Shown here: piece after piece, positions 1-9,320 of the stretch | How positions within the stretch are numbered: position 1 is the stretch's first letter | Layout of the letters: every line of letters starts with the position of its first letter | Origin: Candidatus Tumulicola sp. | Lineage (GTDB): Bacteria > Vulcanimicrobiota > Vulcanimicrobiia > Vulcanimicrobiales > Vulcanimicrobiaceae | Reading direction: 5' to 3' | Length of the DNA: 64,000 nucleotides | Assembly (NCBI GenBank): GCA_036490475.1 | Contig: DASXDT010000006.1 | Location: forward strand, 248,001-312,000 | Notes under the pieces: generated by a model | Told to the model about the DNA's origin: nothing | Seen by the model: the letters and a program-made list of their open reading frames with translations, nothing else | The model's database searches: none | Program-made: the position numbers and the translations under genes

Positions 1-966
1 GCCCAGCAATTCGGCCGGCTGCGCCTTTCGGGCGGCCTCTACGAAGCCGACTACACGACGTTCGGCAGCACGCTGGATTGGCGGCTCGGACTCAGCTACG
101 ACCTCAACGCGTCGAACGTGATCCATGCCTCCGCAGGCACGGGATTTCGCGCTCCGCTGTTGATCGAACGCTACTATTTTCCTCCGGTGCTGGTGAACGG
201 CAAGCCGCAACCCAATCCGGGGCTACCGCCCCCCGATCAGAATTGCGTGGTCGCAGGACAAGGAAATCCGGACGAGCGTCCGGAGCACGCGACTGAATAC
301 GAGCTCGGATATTCGCATCTCTTTTCCACCCAATCCGATCTCGACGTGTCGTTGTACCGTTCCAATTTGCGCGACACGATCGAGAACTATTATCCCTTCG
401 GAGCGTGCAATTCGAAGCTGGAATATGCATACGAGATTCCGATCAACATCGGGAACGCGGTCTACGAGGGCGCCGAAGTGCGTTATCGCCAAGGATTTCC
501 AAGGCAGCACCTGACGATGGTGCTATCGTACGGCCTCAACGTCGCGTATCCGTACTCACTCGGACCGAATGTGTCGAATCCGACCTCGGGCGGCAGCTTG
601 GTCGACGACGAGCAGTTCCTCGGCGTTCCGCAGCAACAAGGGTCGGCAACACTGACATGGGCGCAAAACGGCTGGCACGCATCGACGGCAGCAACCTTCA
701 GCGGGAACAACAATCCGTTGAGCCAGCAGCCGTACACGATCGTCGACGGCGCGATCGGTCACGATTTCGGACGCCTCGACGTCACCCTAGCCGCATCGAA
801 CATGTTCAACGCAGTTTCCGGTCCGTTCACGCAGTATCTGGCCGGCGTTCCGTATCGAGGACTGTACGCGGGTCCAAACGGCTCGCAATACCAAGCCAAC
901 CTGCCCACCGACCAACTCAACGTGCAGCCGGCTTCAATTCGCTTCATCGTAACATTTCACGAGTGA
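1..966 (+). CDS. TonB-dependent outer-membrane receptor, C-terminal part
   Basis: The frame is open from base 1, so the 5' end lies outside the window; about 321 residues are visible. The protein is the beta-barrel end of a TonB-dependent receptor, which takes up a substrate (siderophore, vitamin or sugar) across the outer membrane. Supporting motifs are ASAGTGFRAPLL and, later, NPDERPEHATEYELGY, both typical of the second half of the barrel, with alternating strands such as LDVTLAASNMFNAVSGP. It ends in VTFHE rather than the usual aromatic residue. The substrate cannot be told. The next gene starts 22 bp downstream, so the two may be cotranscribed. Confidence 0.85.
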   Translation, partial: AQQFGRLRLSGGLYEADYTTFGSTLDWRLGLSYDLNASNVIHASAGTGFRAPLLIERYYFPPVLVNGKPQPNPGLPPPDQNCVVAGQGNPDERPEHATEYELGYSHLFSTQSDLDVSLYRSNLRDTIENYYPFGACNSKLEYAYEIPINIGNAVYEGAEVRYRQGFPRQHLTMVLSYGLNVAYPYSLGPNVSNPTSGGSLVDDEQFLGVPQQQGSATLTWAQNGWHASTAATFSGNNNPLSQQPYTIVDGAIGHDFGRLDVTLAASNMFNAVSGPFTQYLAGVPYRGLYAGPNGSQYQANLPTDQLNVQPASIRFIVTFHE

Positions 967-987
967 TCCGCTAGTAAGGGTGTAATC

Positions 988-3900
988 GTGCATCGATTTC
1001 TCATCGTACCGTTCGCAATCGTTCTGGCTCTTGGGCTCGTTTCGTCGAGCGCACGCGCCGCCGCTCAAGATCCGCAACAGCAATTGATGAGCCGGCTATC
1101 GTGGCGCACTATCGGTCCGTATATCGGCGGTCGCGTTGTGGCCGTTTCAGGCGTTCCGAGCAATCCCGACTTGTTCTACATGGGCGGCGTCCAAGGCGGC
1201 ATTTGGAAGAGCACCGACTACGGGCAAAACTGGTCGAACATTTCCGACGGAGAGCTGCCGGGCATCGCCAGCCCGATCGGCGCGTTGGCCGTCGCCGGAT
1301 CGAACCCAAAGGTGATCTACGCCGGGACCGGCGAGTCGGATATTCGCAACGATTTCGATACCGGCGACGGCATCTACAAATCGACCGATGCCGGCAAGAC
1401 GTGGCGATACGCCGGATTACGCGATACGCATATGACCACGAACCTGACGATCGATCCTCGCAACGCGAATATCGTCTACGCCGCTTCGATGGGGCACGTG
1501 TTCGCGCCAAACCCCGAGCGTGGAATTTTCAAAACGACCGATGGCGGAAAATCCTGGAAGCGAATTCTCTATGTGAATGCCGATACCGGCGGCGTCGACC
1601 TGTCGATGGACCAGCATCACCCGAACGTTCTCTACGCATCGATGTGGCAAGCGCGTCGCTTTCCGTGGAAACTCATCTCGGGCGGCCCGGGCAGTGGACT
1701 GTATAAAACGACCGACGGCGGTGCCCACTGGACGAACCTGTCGCGCAATCCCGGCTTTGCGACCGGCACGCTTGGAAAGATCGGCGTTTCGATCGCGCAG
1801 TCGGACCCGCGCAGAGTCTACGCCATCGTACAAGCAAAGGACGGAGGCGTGTTTCGATCGGACGACGGCGGGCGTACGTGGAAGCATCTCAACAATCAGT
1901 GGAAGCTGCGACAACGCGCGTTTTACTATATGGCGATCTTCGCGGACCCCACCGATCCGAATCGCGTGTACGCGCCCAACGTCGATGCGATGTATGTGTC
2001 GACCGACGGCGGCAAAGTCTGGGATGGATTGGAAGGCGATACGCACGGCGACCATCACATTCTGTGGATCAATCCGCGCCATCCAAACATCCTGCTGGAA
2101 GGCAACGACGGCGGCGCGACGGTGTCGGTCAATCGCGGCGATACCTTTAGCCGCGAGGACAATCAGCCAACCGGGCAGATCTACCACGTCGCTCTCGACA
2201 ATCAGTTCCCGTTTCATATTTTCGGCGCATCGCAAGACGAGGCGTCGTGGGAATACACCTCCGCATTCGTCGGCGGCTCGATACCGCCGAGCGAATTGCA
2301 TACGGTCGCACTGGGCGAAAGCACGTTCATCGCACCGGATCCGGATAATCCGCTGGTAACCTTCGGTTCCGGCTATTACAGCACGTTCGTCGAGCTAAAT
2401 CGCGTCACCGGACAAGAGAAAAACGTCAGCCCGTGGCCGCGCTTGATGTCAGGCGCGGCGGCAGCGGATTTGAAATATCGCTTTACTTGGACGCATCCAG
2501 CGCTGTTTGCACCGATGTTTTCCCCAGCCAATCCACGCGAGCTATTGCTGGTCGCACAGGTCGTCTTTTCGAGTCTCGACCGCGGCCGCACGTGGAAGGC
2601 GATTAGCCCGGATCTCACCCGCAACGATCCTTCCACCCAAGGGTTGTCGGGCGGTCCAATCGACTACGATAATACCGGGGCCGAACTCTTTCCCGATGTT
2701 TCTTCGCTCGCCGTGTCGCCGCTCGACGCTACCGTGCTGTGGGCCGGGTCGGCGGATGGCCTCGTGCACGTCACGACCGATCACGGCGCGCACTGGACCG
2801 ACGTCACGCCGCCACAACTGCCGCAGTGGGCGCAAATTAGTTCGATCGAACCGTCGCACGTCGCGCGCGGCGTCGCGTATCTCACGGCGTCGCGCTATCA
2901 GTGGGACGATTTTCGACCCTACGTGTATATGACGACCGATTTCGGCGCGCACTGGACGCCGATCGTAAGCGGCTTACCCAACGACCAATATGCATTCGTC
3001 GTGCGTCAAGACCCGCGCGAGCCGCGGCTGCTGTTTGCGGGCACGCGTAGCACGGTCTACGTTAGCCTCGATGGGGGTACGCGCTGGCAACCGTTGACGC
3101 TCAACCTGCCGGGTGTGCAAATCCGCGATCTGGCAATCGATGCGCGCGAAGGCGAACTCGTTGCCGCTACGCATGGACGCGCGTACTGGATCATGGATAA
3201 CCTCGCACTGCTCGAACAACTCGCGCGCCAGACGCAGTACTCGGTCGCCGGCGCGCAATTGTTCGCGCCGGAAGGTGCGTGGCTAACGCAATCCTACGGT
3301 GACTTCCCGTCCGCACTATCGGGGGAAAATCCGCGCTACGGTGCGCGCGTCTTCTTCACCCTGCCGGCCGGCTACAATGGCAGCGTGCCGGCCACGTTAT
3401 CTTTCGTCGATTCCACCGGCAAAGTTATTCGCGCGTTCGACCTGCATTTGGCGCCGAAGAAGCCGGTCGATCTCGACGAGGATCAACAAGACGAGATGGA
3501 TCAAGCCCACATCCGCGCCGTCGAGTATTCCGAAGCGACCGCAGTGAAGCCGGGCGTGAACGCGTTTCAGTGGGATATGAAGTATCCCCCGGCTTTCGAT
3601 GCGCCCGGCTATAAGATTGATGAGACCGACGATTTCTCCGACAACGGTGACGGGCCGACGACGTTACCGGGTGCATACACCGCGGTGCTACGATACGGCA
3701 CGCACGAGATGCGAGCGGCGTTTACGATTACGGTCGACCCACGCGTCCATCCGGCCGCCGGCGCCCTCGAAGCGCGTCTGTCGCTCGAGTTACAGCTCCT
3801 TGGCGAAATCGACCGGCTCGACCGCAGCATGGCCGCAGCGCTAGCCGCGCGGTCGCACGTTTCGCGCCAAACCGCTCGCGCGATCGACGAAGAGATCGCA

Positions 3901-4101
3901 CACCTCATGCTGCTCGGCAAGCGCTCGAGTGAATACGACTCAGTGCTTCCGACGCAAGTCCGCGAGCAGTTAGCGTTCCTGATGAATGCAATGGAAGGCG
4001 CGTATCAAGCGCCGACCCAGGCGGAGTATGATTCGTACGACGAGCTCAAAGGACTAGCCGACGCCGGAATCGCGAAGCTCGATCGCCTCGTCGCTCCCTA
4101 A
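988..4101 (+). CDS. Exported Asp-box (BNR/VPS10-sortilin-like) repeat protein, glycosyl hydrolase-like
   Basis: A 1037-residue protein with a signal peptide (MHRFLIVPFAIVLALGLVSS, cleavage after ARA). About ten Asp-box motifs of the S-x-D-x-G-x-T-W type occur through residues 70-700 (STDYGQNW, STDAGKTW, TTDGGKSW, SDDGGRTW, TTDHGAHW, SLDGGTRW), which is the hallmark of BNR/sortilin beta-propellers. Database entries of this architecture are often called 'glycosyl hydrolase', but no catalytic activity can be assigned from the sequence. The last 350 residues form a non-propeller domain with an acidic, helical end. GTG start. The stop overlaps the convergent lipoprotein gene by 4 bp. Confidence 0.85.
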   Translation: MHRFLIVPFAIVLALGLVSSSARAAAQDPQQQLMSRLSWRTIGPYIGGRVVAVSGVPSNPDLFYMGGVQGGIWKSTDYGQNWSNISDGELPGIASPIGALAVAGSNPKVIYAGTGESDIRNDFDTGDGIYKSTDAGKTWRYAGLRDTHMTTNLTIDPRNANIVYAASMGHVFAPNPERGIFKTTDGGKSWKRILYVNADTGGVDLSMDQHHPNVLYASMWQARRFPWKLISGGPGSGLYKTTDGGAHWTNLSRNPGFATGTLGKIGVSIAQSDPRRVYAIVQAKDGGVFRSDDGGRTWKHLNNQWKLRQRAFYYMAIFADPTDPNRVYAPNVDAMYVSTDGGKVWDGLEGDTHGDHHILWINPRHPNILLEGNDGGATVSVNRGDTFSREDNQPTGQIYHVALDNQFPFHIFGASQDEASWEYTSAFVGGSIPPSELHTVALGESTFIAPDPDNPLVTFGSGYYSTFVELNRVTGQEKNVSPWPRLMSGAAAADLKYRFTWTHPALFAPMFSPANPRELLLVAQVVFSSLDRGRTWKAISPDLTRNDPSTQGLSGGPIDYDNTGAELFPDVSSLAVSPLDATVLWAGSADGLVHVTTDHGAHWTDVTPPQLPQWAQISSIEPSHVARGVAYLTASRYQWDDFRPYVYMTTDFGAHWTPIVSGLPNDQYAFVVRQDPREPRLLFAGTRSTVYVSLDGGTRWQPLTLNLPGVQIRDLAIDAREGELVAATHGRAYWIMDNLALLEQLARQTQYSVAGAQLFAPEGAWLTQSYGDFPSALSGENPRYGARVFFTLPAGYNGSVPATLSFVDSTGKVIRAFDLHLAPKKPVDLDEDQQDEMDQAHIRAVEYSEATAVKPGVNAFQWDMKYPPAFDAPGYKIDETDDFSDNGDGPTTLPGAYTAVLRYGTHEMRAAFTITVDPRVHPAAGALEARLSLELQLLGEIDRLDRSMAAALAARSHVSRQTARAIDEEIAHLMLLGKRSSEYDSVLPTQVREQLAFLMNAMEGAYQAPTQAEYDSYDELKGLADAGIAKLDRLVAP

Positions 4102-5495
4102 AGTCGGTGGCTCGACCCGACGGTCAGCTGAAATAGCGTGCCGCATTCGCAAGGGGCCGATCCGCCGACCGACGCCGTTGCATATAGGTGGGATCCGATC
4201 AAAAGCACTGGCCCGTTCGGATAGGCGCCGTCGCTTCCGACGAACGAATGTAGAAGCGATTCGTTCCATTTGCTCCCCGAGCGAGCAATGGCGAAAATCG
4301 TACCGCAGCCAAACTGCGTGTTACAAACCGCCGACCCTCCGTACTGCGTCAAACCGTAGAATCCGGACGCCGCGTTGCCCGAAATCGAATTCGGTTGTTG
4401 GCCATCGGGAGTGCCTGTAAACGCATGTAGGATAGTATCGTGCATCTTTTTGCCGCCGTTGAACGGAATCGAATACAACGTTCCGCAACCGTACGGGCCA
4501 TTGACCTCGACTTCGCATTTCATTCCCGTGCCACCACCGCCACCGTAGGCGGTGACTCCATACAGTTTGCCATTGCCGCCGTCAAGGATCTGTCCGGGCA
4601 ATGCGCCGTCGTTTTGTGAGTCGCTCACGCTAAACGAATACACGAGGCGCTCGGAAGATCCGCTATCCGACAGCGCGATCTTATAGATCGTTCCGCAACC
4701 CGTTATGTAGGGGCACCTTTCGGACGCTCCGCCCAGCTCAGTCGTCCCGTACAGCGAGTTCCCTCTGGGCACTAACGAAGAGGTCGGAACCGCGCCATCG
4801 GTGGGAGTTCCTAAGAACGAGTGCAGAATCGATTCGTTCCAACTGCCGATCGGCTGCGATGGCGGCTGCAGTTCGAAGACCGTTCCGCAACCCGAACTTT
4901 CGTATAGGCACGCTCTTCCGGTGCCGCCCGAACGCGTGGTTCCGTAGAGGTCTCCACGCGCGTCGATGTATGCTAGGCCGGAAACGATGAAGCCGTCGGG
5001 AGCGCCTTTAAAGTTGTAGATCGTCGTCTCGATCCAGTCACCGCTCGCGTTTTGGCTCAGCGAAAAAACCATACCGTCATCGTATAGTCCGCCCTGCGCG
5101 GCGCCGTAGAACACTCCGTTTCGGGACAGCAAGCTCCCTACTGGATGAAACCCTTGCGGTTGCGGTTGAAACTCATACACAAGCTGGGCGGCGGAGTTCT
5201 GATATTCGTAGACCGTTCCACAACCGCTTCTCTTGCAGTCTCGTGGATGGATGTGACCGCCGTCGTTCGTCGTTCCAAGTAGCGAACCACCCGGACCCAG
5301 CACGACTCCTTGCGGCGATCCGCCGTCGCCGGGTCCCCCTTTGAAGTTATACAAAACGGCGAACGACTGGTCGAATCGCGTACGTGTCGCCGCCGCCGGT
5401 AAGGCCTTGGACGTGGGGACGTTCGCACCGCAAGCGGATAAAGCGACGATCGACGCGATCGAGCTAAAGAAGAGAAAGACGCGGGCCGTGTTCAT
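4098..5495 (-). CDS. GloVer tandem-repeat lipoprotein
   Basis: 465 residues. The N-terminus is a lipoprotein signal with lipobox LSAC (Cys at about residue 22). The rest is a tandem array of roughly 55-residue units carrying L-x-G-T-T-x-x-G-G and G-C-G-T-V-(F/Y) motifs, the pattern called 'choice-of-anchor tandem repeat GloVer'. The units probably build a beta-propeller on the cell surface; function unknown. The start is supported by GGAGGTG seven bases before the ATG. Paralogues lie at 11093-12355 and 36209-37438. Confidence 0.88.
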   Translation of the reverse strand: MNTARVFLFFSSIASIVALSACGANVPTSKALPAAATRTRFDQSFAVLYNFKGGPGDGGSPQGVVLGPGGSLLGTTNDGGHIHPRDCKRSGCGTVYEYQNSAAQLVYEFQPQPQGFHPVGSLLSRNGVFYGAAQGGLYDDGMVFSLSQNASGDWIETTIYNFKGAPDGFIVSGLAYIDARGDLYGTTRSGGTGRACLYESSGCGTVFELQPPSQPIGSWNESILHSFLGTPTDGAVPTSSLVPRGNSLYGTTELGGASERCPYITGCGTIYKIALSDSGSSERLVYSFSVSDSQNDGALPGQILDGGNGKLYGVTAYGGGGGTGMKCEVEVNGPYGCGTLYSIPFNGGKKMHDTILHAFTGTPDGQQPNSISGNAASGFYGLTQYGGSAVCNTQFGCGTIFAIARSGSKWNESLLHSFVGSDGAYPNGPVLLIGSHLYATASVGGSAPCECGTLFQLTVGSSHRL

Positions 5496-5560
5496 GTCGC
5501 GGCACCTCCGAAGATTATTAACTTCGACATTAGTCGTAGCTACTCATGGACGAAGGGTTG

Positions 5561-5610
5561 TTGACATTACTATCCATCATGTTATATATATCTAACATGA
5601 AGGTAGATAT
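5561..5610 (+). promoter_or_regulatory. Sigma-70-type promoter with overlapping inverted repeat
   Basis: TTGACA at 5561-5566 and TATATA at 5583-5588 are 16 bp apart, a near-consensus promoter. An inverted repeat ATATCTA (5588-5594) / TAGATAT (5604-5610) with a 9-base spacer covers the expected start site and the ATG at 5597. It is a plausible operator for the small HTH regulator encoded at the end of this operon (inference). The predicted transcript would begin almost at the ATG, that is, nearly leaderless. Confidence 0.5.
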
Positions 5611-6061
5611 TGCTAACACAGATTCAAAGCCCGGCCGGCAAATGGCATACCGCGAGAAGGTCGCTTGGCTGTCGCTCGGGGCGATAGTAGTGGCGTTCGT
5701 TCCGTACTTCACGATCGTTGCGCAGCGAATGCAGAACCAGACGGCGCTCATTCCGCAGCTCGAGCTCTATACGATCGCCGCCGCGATACAATTGCTCATT
5801 CTCGGAGCCGGGTACTGGTATCTTCGCCGGCAGTCCCCGGGGGACGCGGCCATGCCGCCGGACGAGCGCGACACCGCAATCGCTCATCGCAGCACAACCA
5901 CCGCGTACTATGTCTTGATGGCCGGTACGATCGTCGTAGGATGCATTATGCCGTTCAGCAATCGCGGCTTTGCGATCGTCAACGCGGCGTTCTTGGCAAT
6001 CATTCTGGCGCAGGTCGTACGCTATAGCGTCGCGGCTGCTACCTATCGCCGCCAAGCATGA
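5597..6061 (+). CDS. Small four-helix membrane protein (DUF2178-like)
   Basis: 154 residues from the ATG at 5597, with four hydrophobic segments ([74 protein letters not shown]). It resembles the small membrane proteins (DUF2178 type) that are often encoded with a short XRE regulator, as here: the stop overlaps the next start in ATGA. A longer start at 5546 would lie upstream of the strong promoter and is rejected; an ATG at 5642 also remains possible. Its role is unknown. Confidence 0.65.
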   Translation: MKVDIANTDSKPGRQMAYREKVAWLSLGAIVVAFVPYFTIVAQRMQNQTALIPQLELYTIAAAIQLLILGAGYWYLRRQSPGDAAMPPDERDTAIAHRSTTTAYYVLMAGTIVVGCIMPFSNRGFAIVNAAFLAIILAQVVRYSVAAATYRRQA

Positions 6062-6273
6062 TCGCGGGAACGATTGCCAATCGGGTTAGGCTGCTTCGTT
6101 TTACGAACGGCGAGATGTCGCAGGAACAACTAGGCGTTAGCGTCGGGGTGACGCGGCAAACGATCGCGGCCATCGAGGCTGGGAAATACGCGCCTTCCCT
6201 AGAGACGGCGTTCCGAATCGCGCACGTCTTCGGAGTGCCGCTCGGCGATGTCTTCGATTGGTCGCCTAGCTAG
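6058..6273 (+). CDS. XRE/Cro-type HTH regulator
   Basis: 71 residues, almost entirely one helix-turn-helix domain of the Cro/C1 type ([20 protein letters not shown] followed by [20 protein letters not shown]). It belongs to the very short YozG-like group that commonly accompanies a small membrane protein. It overlaps the upstream gene by 4 bp (ATGA), so the two are translationally coupled. It likely regulates its own operon through the inverted repeat at 5588-5610 (inference). It also overlaps the convergent gene by 4 bp. Confidence 0.88.
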   Translation: MIAGTIANRVRLLRFTNGEMSQEQLGVSVGVTRQTIAAIEAGKYAPSLETAFRIAHVFGVPLGDVFDWSPS

Positions 6274-7205
6274 ATGCATATCCGAGGCATCGTGTCGACA
6301 TTTACGGCCAACACCCGATCTGTATCGTCAAACGTTATCTCGACGTGCGTCCGCGTCCCGCAAAAGAAATCGAAGGCGCCAAAAAAATACAGATCCACCT
6401 CTGGGCTGGCAATCGACTTCGGAGGATTCAATTTGAAAATGTCGCCACATGCGCCATCTTGTTTTGGCAACTGCTCGCCCTGATACGGCCACTCTCCGCT
6501 TGCAATATCGCTCGTATCGCAACTGGCGCCAAAAACGACGCCGTTCTTCTCTTGATTCATGGGTGCTGGAACTGGTTTGCCTTTGATAAACGACCAGTTA
6601 TATGCCGTCAAACCTTTGGAACGAAGCAACTGATAGGCAAACGAGCGTGACACGCCTGGTCGCACATGTCCTTGAATCCAGCTTACCTCGGCGGCCGCGA
6701 ACGCCGCCGACTGGTCGCTCGCCGATTGAAACGCTTGCACGACCGCGTGCGCTAGCGTGCGCCGTTCCTGTGCGTTGGTAGCCTTTGCATAAAGCGACTG
6801 AAGTTTCGGCCCTGCCCCTCCGCTATCCAGCACTGCGAGCGTCATCGCGAGAAGGTATTGATTGCCGGCATCGGGTGGGCTGTCGTGCTCCGAGTGTCCG
6901 GGAGCGATCCAAACGATCTCAGATGCGGGTGGACCCGAATCTAATCCCCTGTACGATGCGAACTGTTCATTCATAGGCATGTCCGAGCGTTTCTTCATCA
7001 CCTTTGTAATCGGTGGATACGGCGCACTCGGTGCATTCATCTGTTTCAAGAATGCACCAATGTCATCCCATCCAAATGGTTGTCCCTGTACGGTTACGTC
7101 GATCGGCGCAATGGGCTGTTTCGGCATATCCGACAGGGTCGGGACCGGCCAAAGAACGATCGTCCCGATGACCAGTGCAGCGATAGCACGCCGGACCCGC
7201 TTCAC
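6270..7205 (-). CDS. Secreted protein of unknown function
   Basis: 311 residues with an N-terminal signal peptide (basic MKRVRR, then [19 protein letters not shown]). I do not recognise the family. The C-terminal part contains paired cysteines ([32 protein letters not shown]) that could form disulfides outside the cytoplasm, and a final beta-strand pattern ([19 protein letters not shown]). It is translationally coupled (ATGA overlap) to the upstream secreted gene at 7202-7669, so the two products probably act together in the envelope. Confidence 0.7.
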   Translation of the reverse strand: MKRVRRAIAALVIGTIVLWPVPTLSDMPKQPIAPIDVTVQGQPFGWDDIGAFLKQMNAPSAPYPPITKVMKKRSDMPMNEQFASYRGLDSGPPASEIVWIAPGHSEHDSPPDAGNQYLLAMTLAVLDSGGAGPKLQSLYAKATNAQERRTLAHAVVQAFQSASDQSAAFAAAEVSWIQGHVRPGVSRSFAYQLLRSKGLTAYNWSFIKGKPVPAPMNQEKNGVVFGASCDTSDIASGEWPYQGEQLPKQDGACGDIFKLNPPKSIASPEVDLYFFGAFDFFCGTRTHVEITFDDTDRVLAVNVDTMPRICI

Positions 7206-7669
7206 TGCACCGGTACGAACCGAATCGCCGCCAACTTACCGTCTTTATCGAGACCAAACACTTCGTAGATAGAAGTCGACTTAAACGAAACCTTGTAAAT
7301 GTATGCCGTTACACCTTGGGTCGTTTGCTCGCCCGAAATCACGAACGTTACGGGTTCACCGAGCGGTGCCAGCTGCTGACTAACTTGCTTCACTAAATCC
7401 GGCGTTAGCGCAGTGTTCATTTCTGCATTGAGCTGCGTACGATCGAGGTTACCGGTCTGAAAACGGTGCAGCCACTCTTTTGCGCGAGCGGTTATCTCCG
7501 GTGCGACGGTCGGGGCCGGCGCCGTAGAAGCCGTAGCTGCCGTAGCCGGCGAGGGGCTTGCCGCAGGTGTGGGCGACGCTGCGATCGTGGATGCCGCCGC
7601 GTTCAAGGGCGCGAGAAACTTCGGTACAAACAAAACCGCCAAAACCGCGGCGAATAGTAGCTTGCTCAT
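7202..7669 (-). CDS. Secreted small protein with Ala/Pro/Thr linker
   Basis: 155 residues: signal peptide (KLLFAAVLAVLFVPKFLAPL), a low-complexity Ala-Ser-Pro-Thr linker (residues 25-55), then about 100 residues of folded domain (ITARAKEWLHRFQTGNLDRT through YEVFGLDKDGKLAAIRFVPV). The domain looks like an alpha+beta cone of the kind seen in exported NTF2-like or DUF3887-like proteins; this is a guess from pattern only. A similar architecture occurs at 29567-30064. It is the first gene of a two-gene operon with 6270-7205. Confidence 0.65.
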   Translation of the reverse strand: MSKLLFAAVLAVLFVPKFLAPLNAAASTIAASPTPAASPSPATAATASTAPAPTVAPEITARAKEWLHRFQTGNLDRTQLNAEMNTALTPDLVKQVSQQLAPLGEPVTFVISGEQTTQGVTAYIYKVSFKSTSIYEVFGLDKDGKLAAIRFVPVQ

Positions 7670-7742
7670 GCGCAGGGGTGCGTTTCTGGTGGCTTTTTTA
7701 CCTGCCGGTCTTTAACGCGCGCTAGAGGAAGTCGGGCAATCG

Positions 7743-8093
7743 ATGGTCGAGTCTGTATGCGTGATTACGGTTTTCATTCGCTACCAGATCGACCCGTTTC
7801 AACGCGAGGCGTTCAAGGAATACGCAGACGTTTGGGGACGTGTTATCCCCCGCTGCGGCGGCCGCCTTATCGGCTACTTCTTGCCGTACGAAGGCACGAA
7901 CGACATCGCTTGGGGCTTAATCGCATTCGATTCGCTGGCGGCGTACGAAGAGTATCGTCGCCGCCTACGCGAGGACGTGGAAGGGCGCGCGAACTTCGCG
8001 TTCGCTCAGGAACGAAAACTAATTCTGCGCGAAGAGCGAACCTTTACCGAGATCGTTCCTAGCACGTTTGGCACTACGACCAAAACGCCTTAA
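7743..8093 (+). CDS. NIPSNAP family protein
   Basis: 116 residues forming one ferredoxin-like NIPSNAP domain: [20 protein letters not shown], then [19 protein letters not shown] and the [11 protein letters not shown] helix. Family members are small dimeric alpha/beta-barrel proteins of unclear biochemical role. The gene stands alone between oppositely oriented genes, and its last 20 bases overlap the end of the convergent patatin-like gene. Confidence 0.82.
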   Translation: MVESVCVITVFIRYQIDPFQREAFKEYADVWGRVIPRCGGRLIGYFLPYEGTNDIAWGLIAFDSLAAYEEYRRRLREDVEGRANFAFAQERKLILREERTFTEIVPSTFGTTTKTP

Positions 8094-9162
8094 TTTTTGC
8101 CGCGTCGGTGACACCGCGGTTGGTGCCGAACTCAATCGCCACTGGAATCAGTGCCGGATCGACTAAGTTGACTTTGGAATATCCGGGCGGGCAGCCGACG
8201 ACGATCAACTGAACTTGGGAGCCGCCAGCCTCGAGATTCTTGATCTCTTGATGGAGCGAGTTCGGAAAGTGGCTGAGGCGCAATCCCTGTGCGGCATCGC
8301 GCTCGTCGTCCCCCGACGCTAGGGATACGATCAGCACTCGTTTCGCGCCGCCGAGGACGTCGGAATGCGTTGAGGTTGCGCAGGTTCCGCCATCCATGCA
8401 GCGGCGATCTTTTAACCATGTTGGTCCCGCGAGTCCGGGCCATGACGAACTCGCCGATATTGCGTCGATTGCTGCAACGCCGTCTTTCTCGCCGACAATA
8501 AGGCGCTGTGCAGTGTAACAGTCGATCGCGCTCGTATGAAATTTGGGCGAGGGCCATGCCTTGCCGGCGCCCGTCAGGCGATTGATGAGCGACTGCCACT
8601 CTCCAACCGGATTCGTATGTGCGGCCATCGCGGCGCGACCCAACTCTTGAATGTTCTGAACGCTTGCGGTCGGCAGCGTGTTGCCGACATAATCGGCTCG
8701 TTTCGAACTGAACGGCGGATTGAGCGAGTAATTCATCGATGCGGGATTGCGGCCGAACGCTTCCATCTGGGCCTTCATGCGCGCGGCGGCGTCCTTTAGA
8801 ATCGCGTAAGTGCCCAATGTTCCGGCAGACGTTCCGATCATAACGTCGGCGATTTGCAGATCCACGCCGTTCTTTGCGAGCGATGTTAGATAGCCCGAAT
8901 AAAACGAGACGAGATAGATCGCGCCGCCACTCATTGCGAGTCCCCGCTCTTTTCCGACCCCAAGCGGCGGCGTGTACGGAATCGGATGCGCGAGTCCGTC
9001 GTTTGGCGGAATCCCGGTCGCGAGCGAAGACGGCTTCGTTGCGGTGGGCGTATCGGCAAACGCCCTGCCGGAACCGGCGAGTCCGAGCGCCGCAACCGCA
9101 CCCATTGCCGACGCAATCGCGCTACGGCGCGTTAACCCGGAGCTTTTAGATGGTGACGTCAT
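8074..9162 (-). CDS. Tat-exported patatin-like phospholipase
   Basis: 362 residues. The N-terminus has a twin-arginine signal ([20 protein letters not shown], cleavage after AFA). The patatin elements are present in order: an oxyanion-hole glycine stretch (AMSGGA, residues 76-81), the nucleophile elbow G-T-S-A-G (Ser112) and the dyad Asp in MDGGT (Asp257). It probably hydrolyses acyl lipids outside the cytoplasm. Specificity cannot be inferred. The gene is monocistronic as far as can be seen. Confidence 0.82.
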   Translation of the reverse strand: MTSPSKSSGLTRRSAIASAMGAVAALGLAGSGRAFADTPTATKPSSLATGIPPNDGLAHPIPYTPPLGVGKERGLAMSGGAIYLVSFYSGYLTSLAKNGVDLQIADVMIGTSAGTLGTYAILKDAAARMKAQMEAFGRNPASMNYSLNPPFSSKRADYVGNTLPTASVQNIQELGRAAMAAHTNPVGEWQSLINRLTGAGKAWPSPKFHTSAIDCYTAQRLIVGEKDGVAAIDAISASSSWPGLAGPTWLKDRRCMDGGTCATSTHSDVLGGAKRVLIVSLASGDDERDAAQGLRLSHFPNSLHQEIKNLEAGGSQVQLIVVGCPPGYSKVNLVDPALIPVAIEFGTNRGVTDAAKIKAFWS

Positions 9163-9320
9163 TTCTGCGTCAATTTTGCGCCCGGCGTGCGCTTGCTCCT
9201 CTTGCTATGGCGTGGGTAATCGCTAGCGGGCCAAGTCGCCAGCTGACTTGCTGCACGACATTGGCGCGTCCGGTGAGCGCCGACTGTTGCTAAACAAATG
9301 GTCGGTTCGAAGCGACGCTC

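Noticed and set aside
1417-2301. A 294-codon minus-strand frame opposite the Asp-box protein
   Set aside because: It is antisense to a well-supported gene with clear repeats and has no recognisable domain.
5546-5596. Upstream start of the small membrane protein
   Set aside because: It would lie in front of a near-consensus promoter and has no ribosome-binding site.
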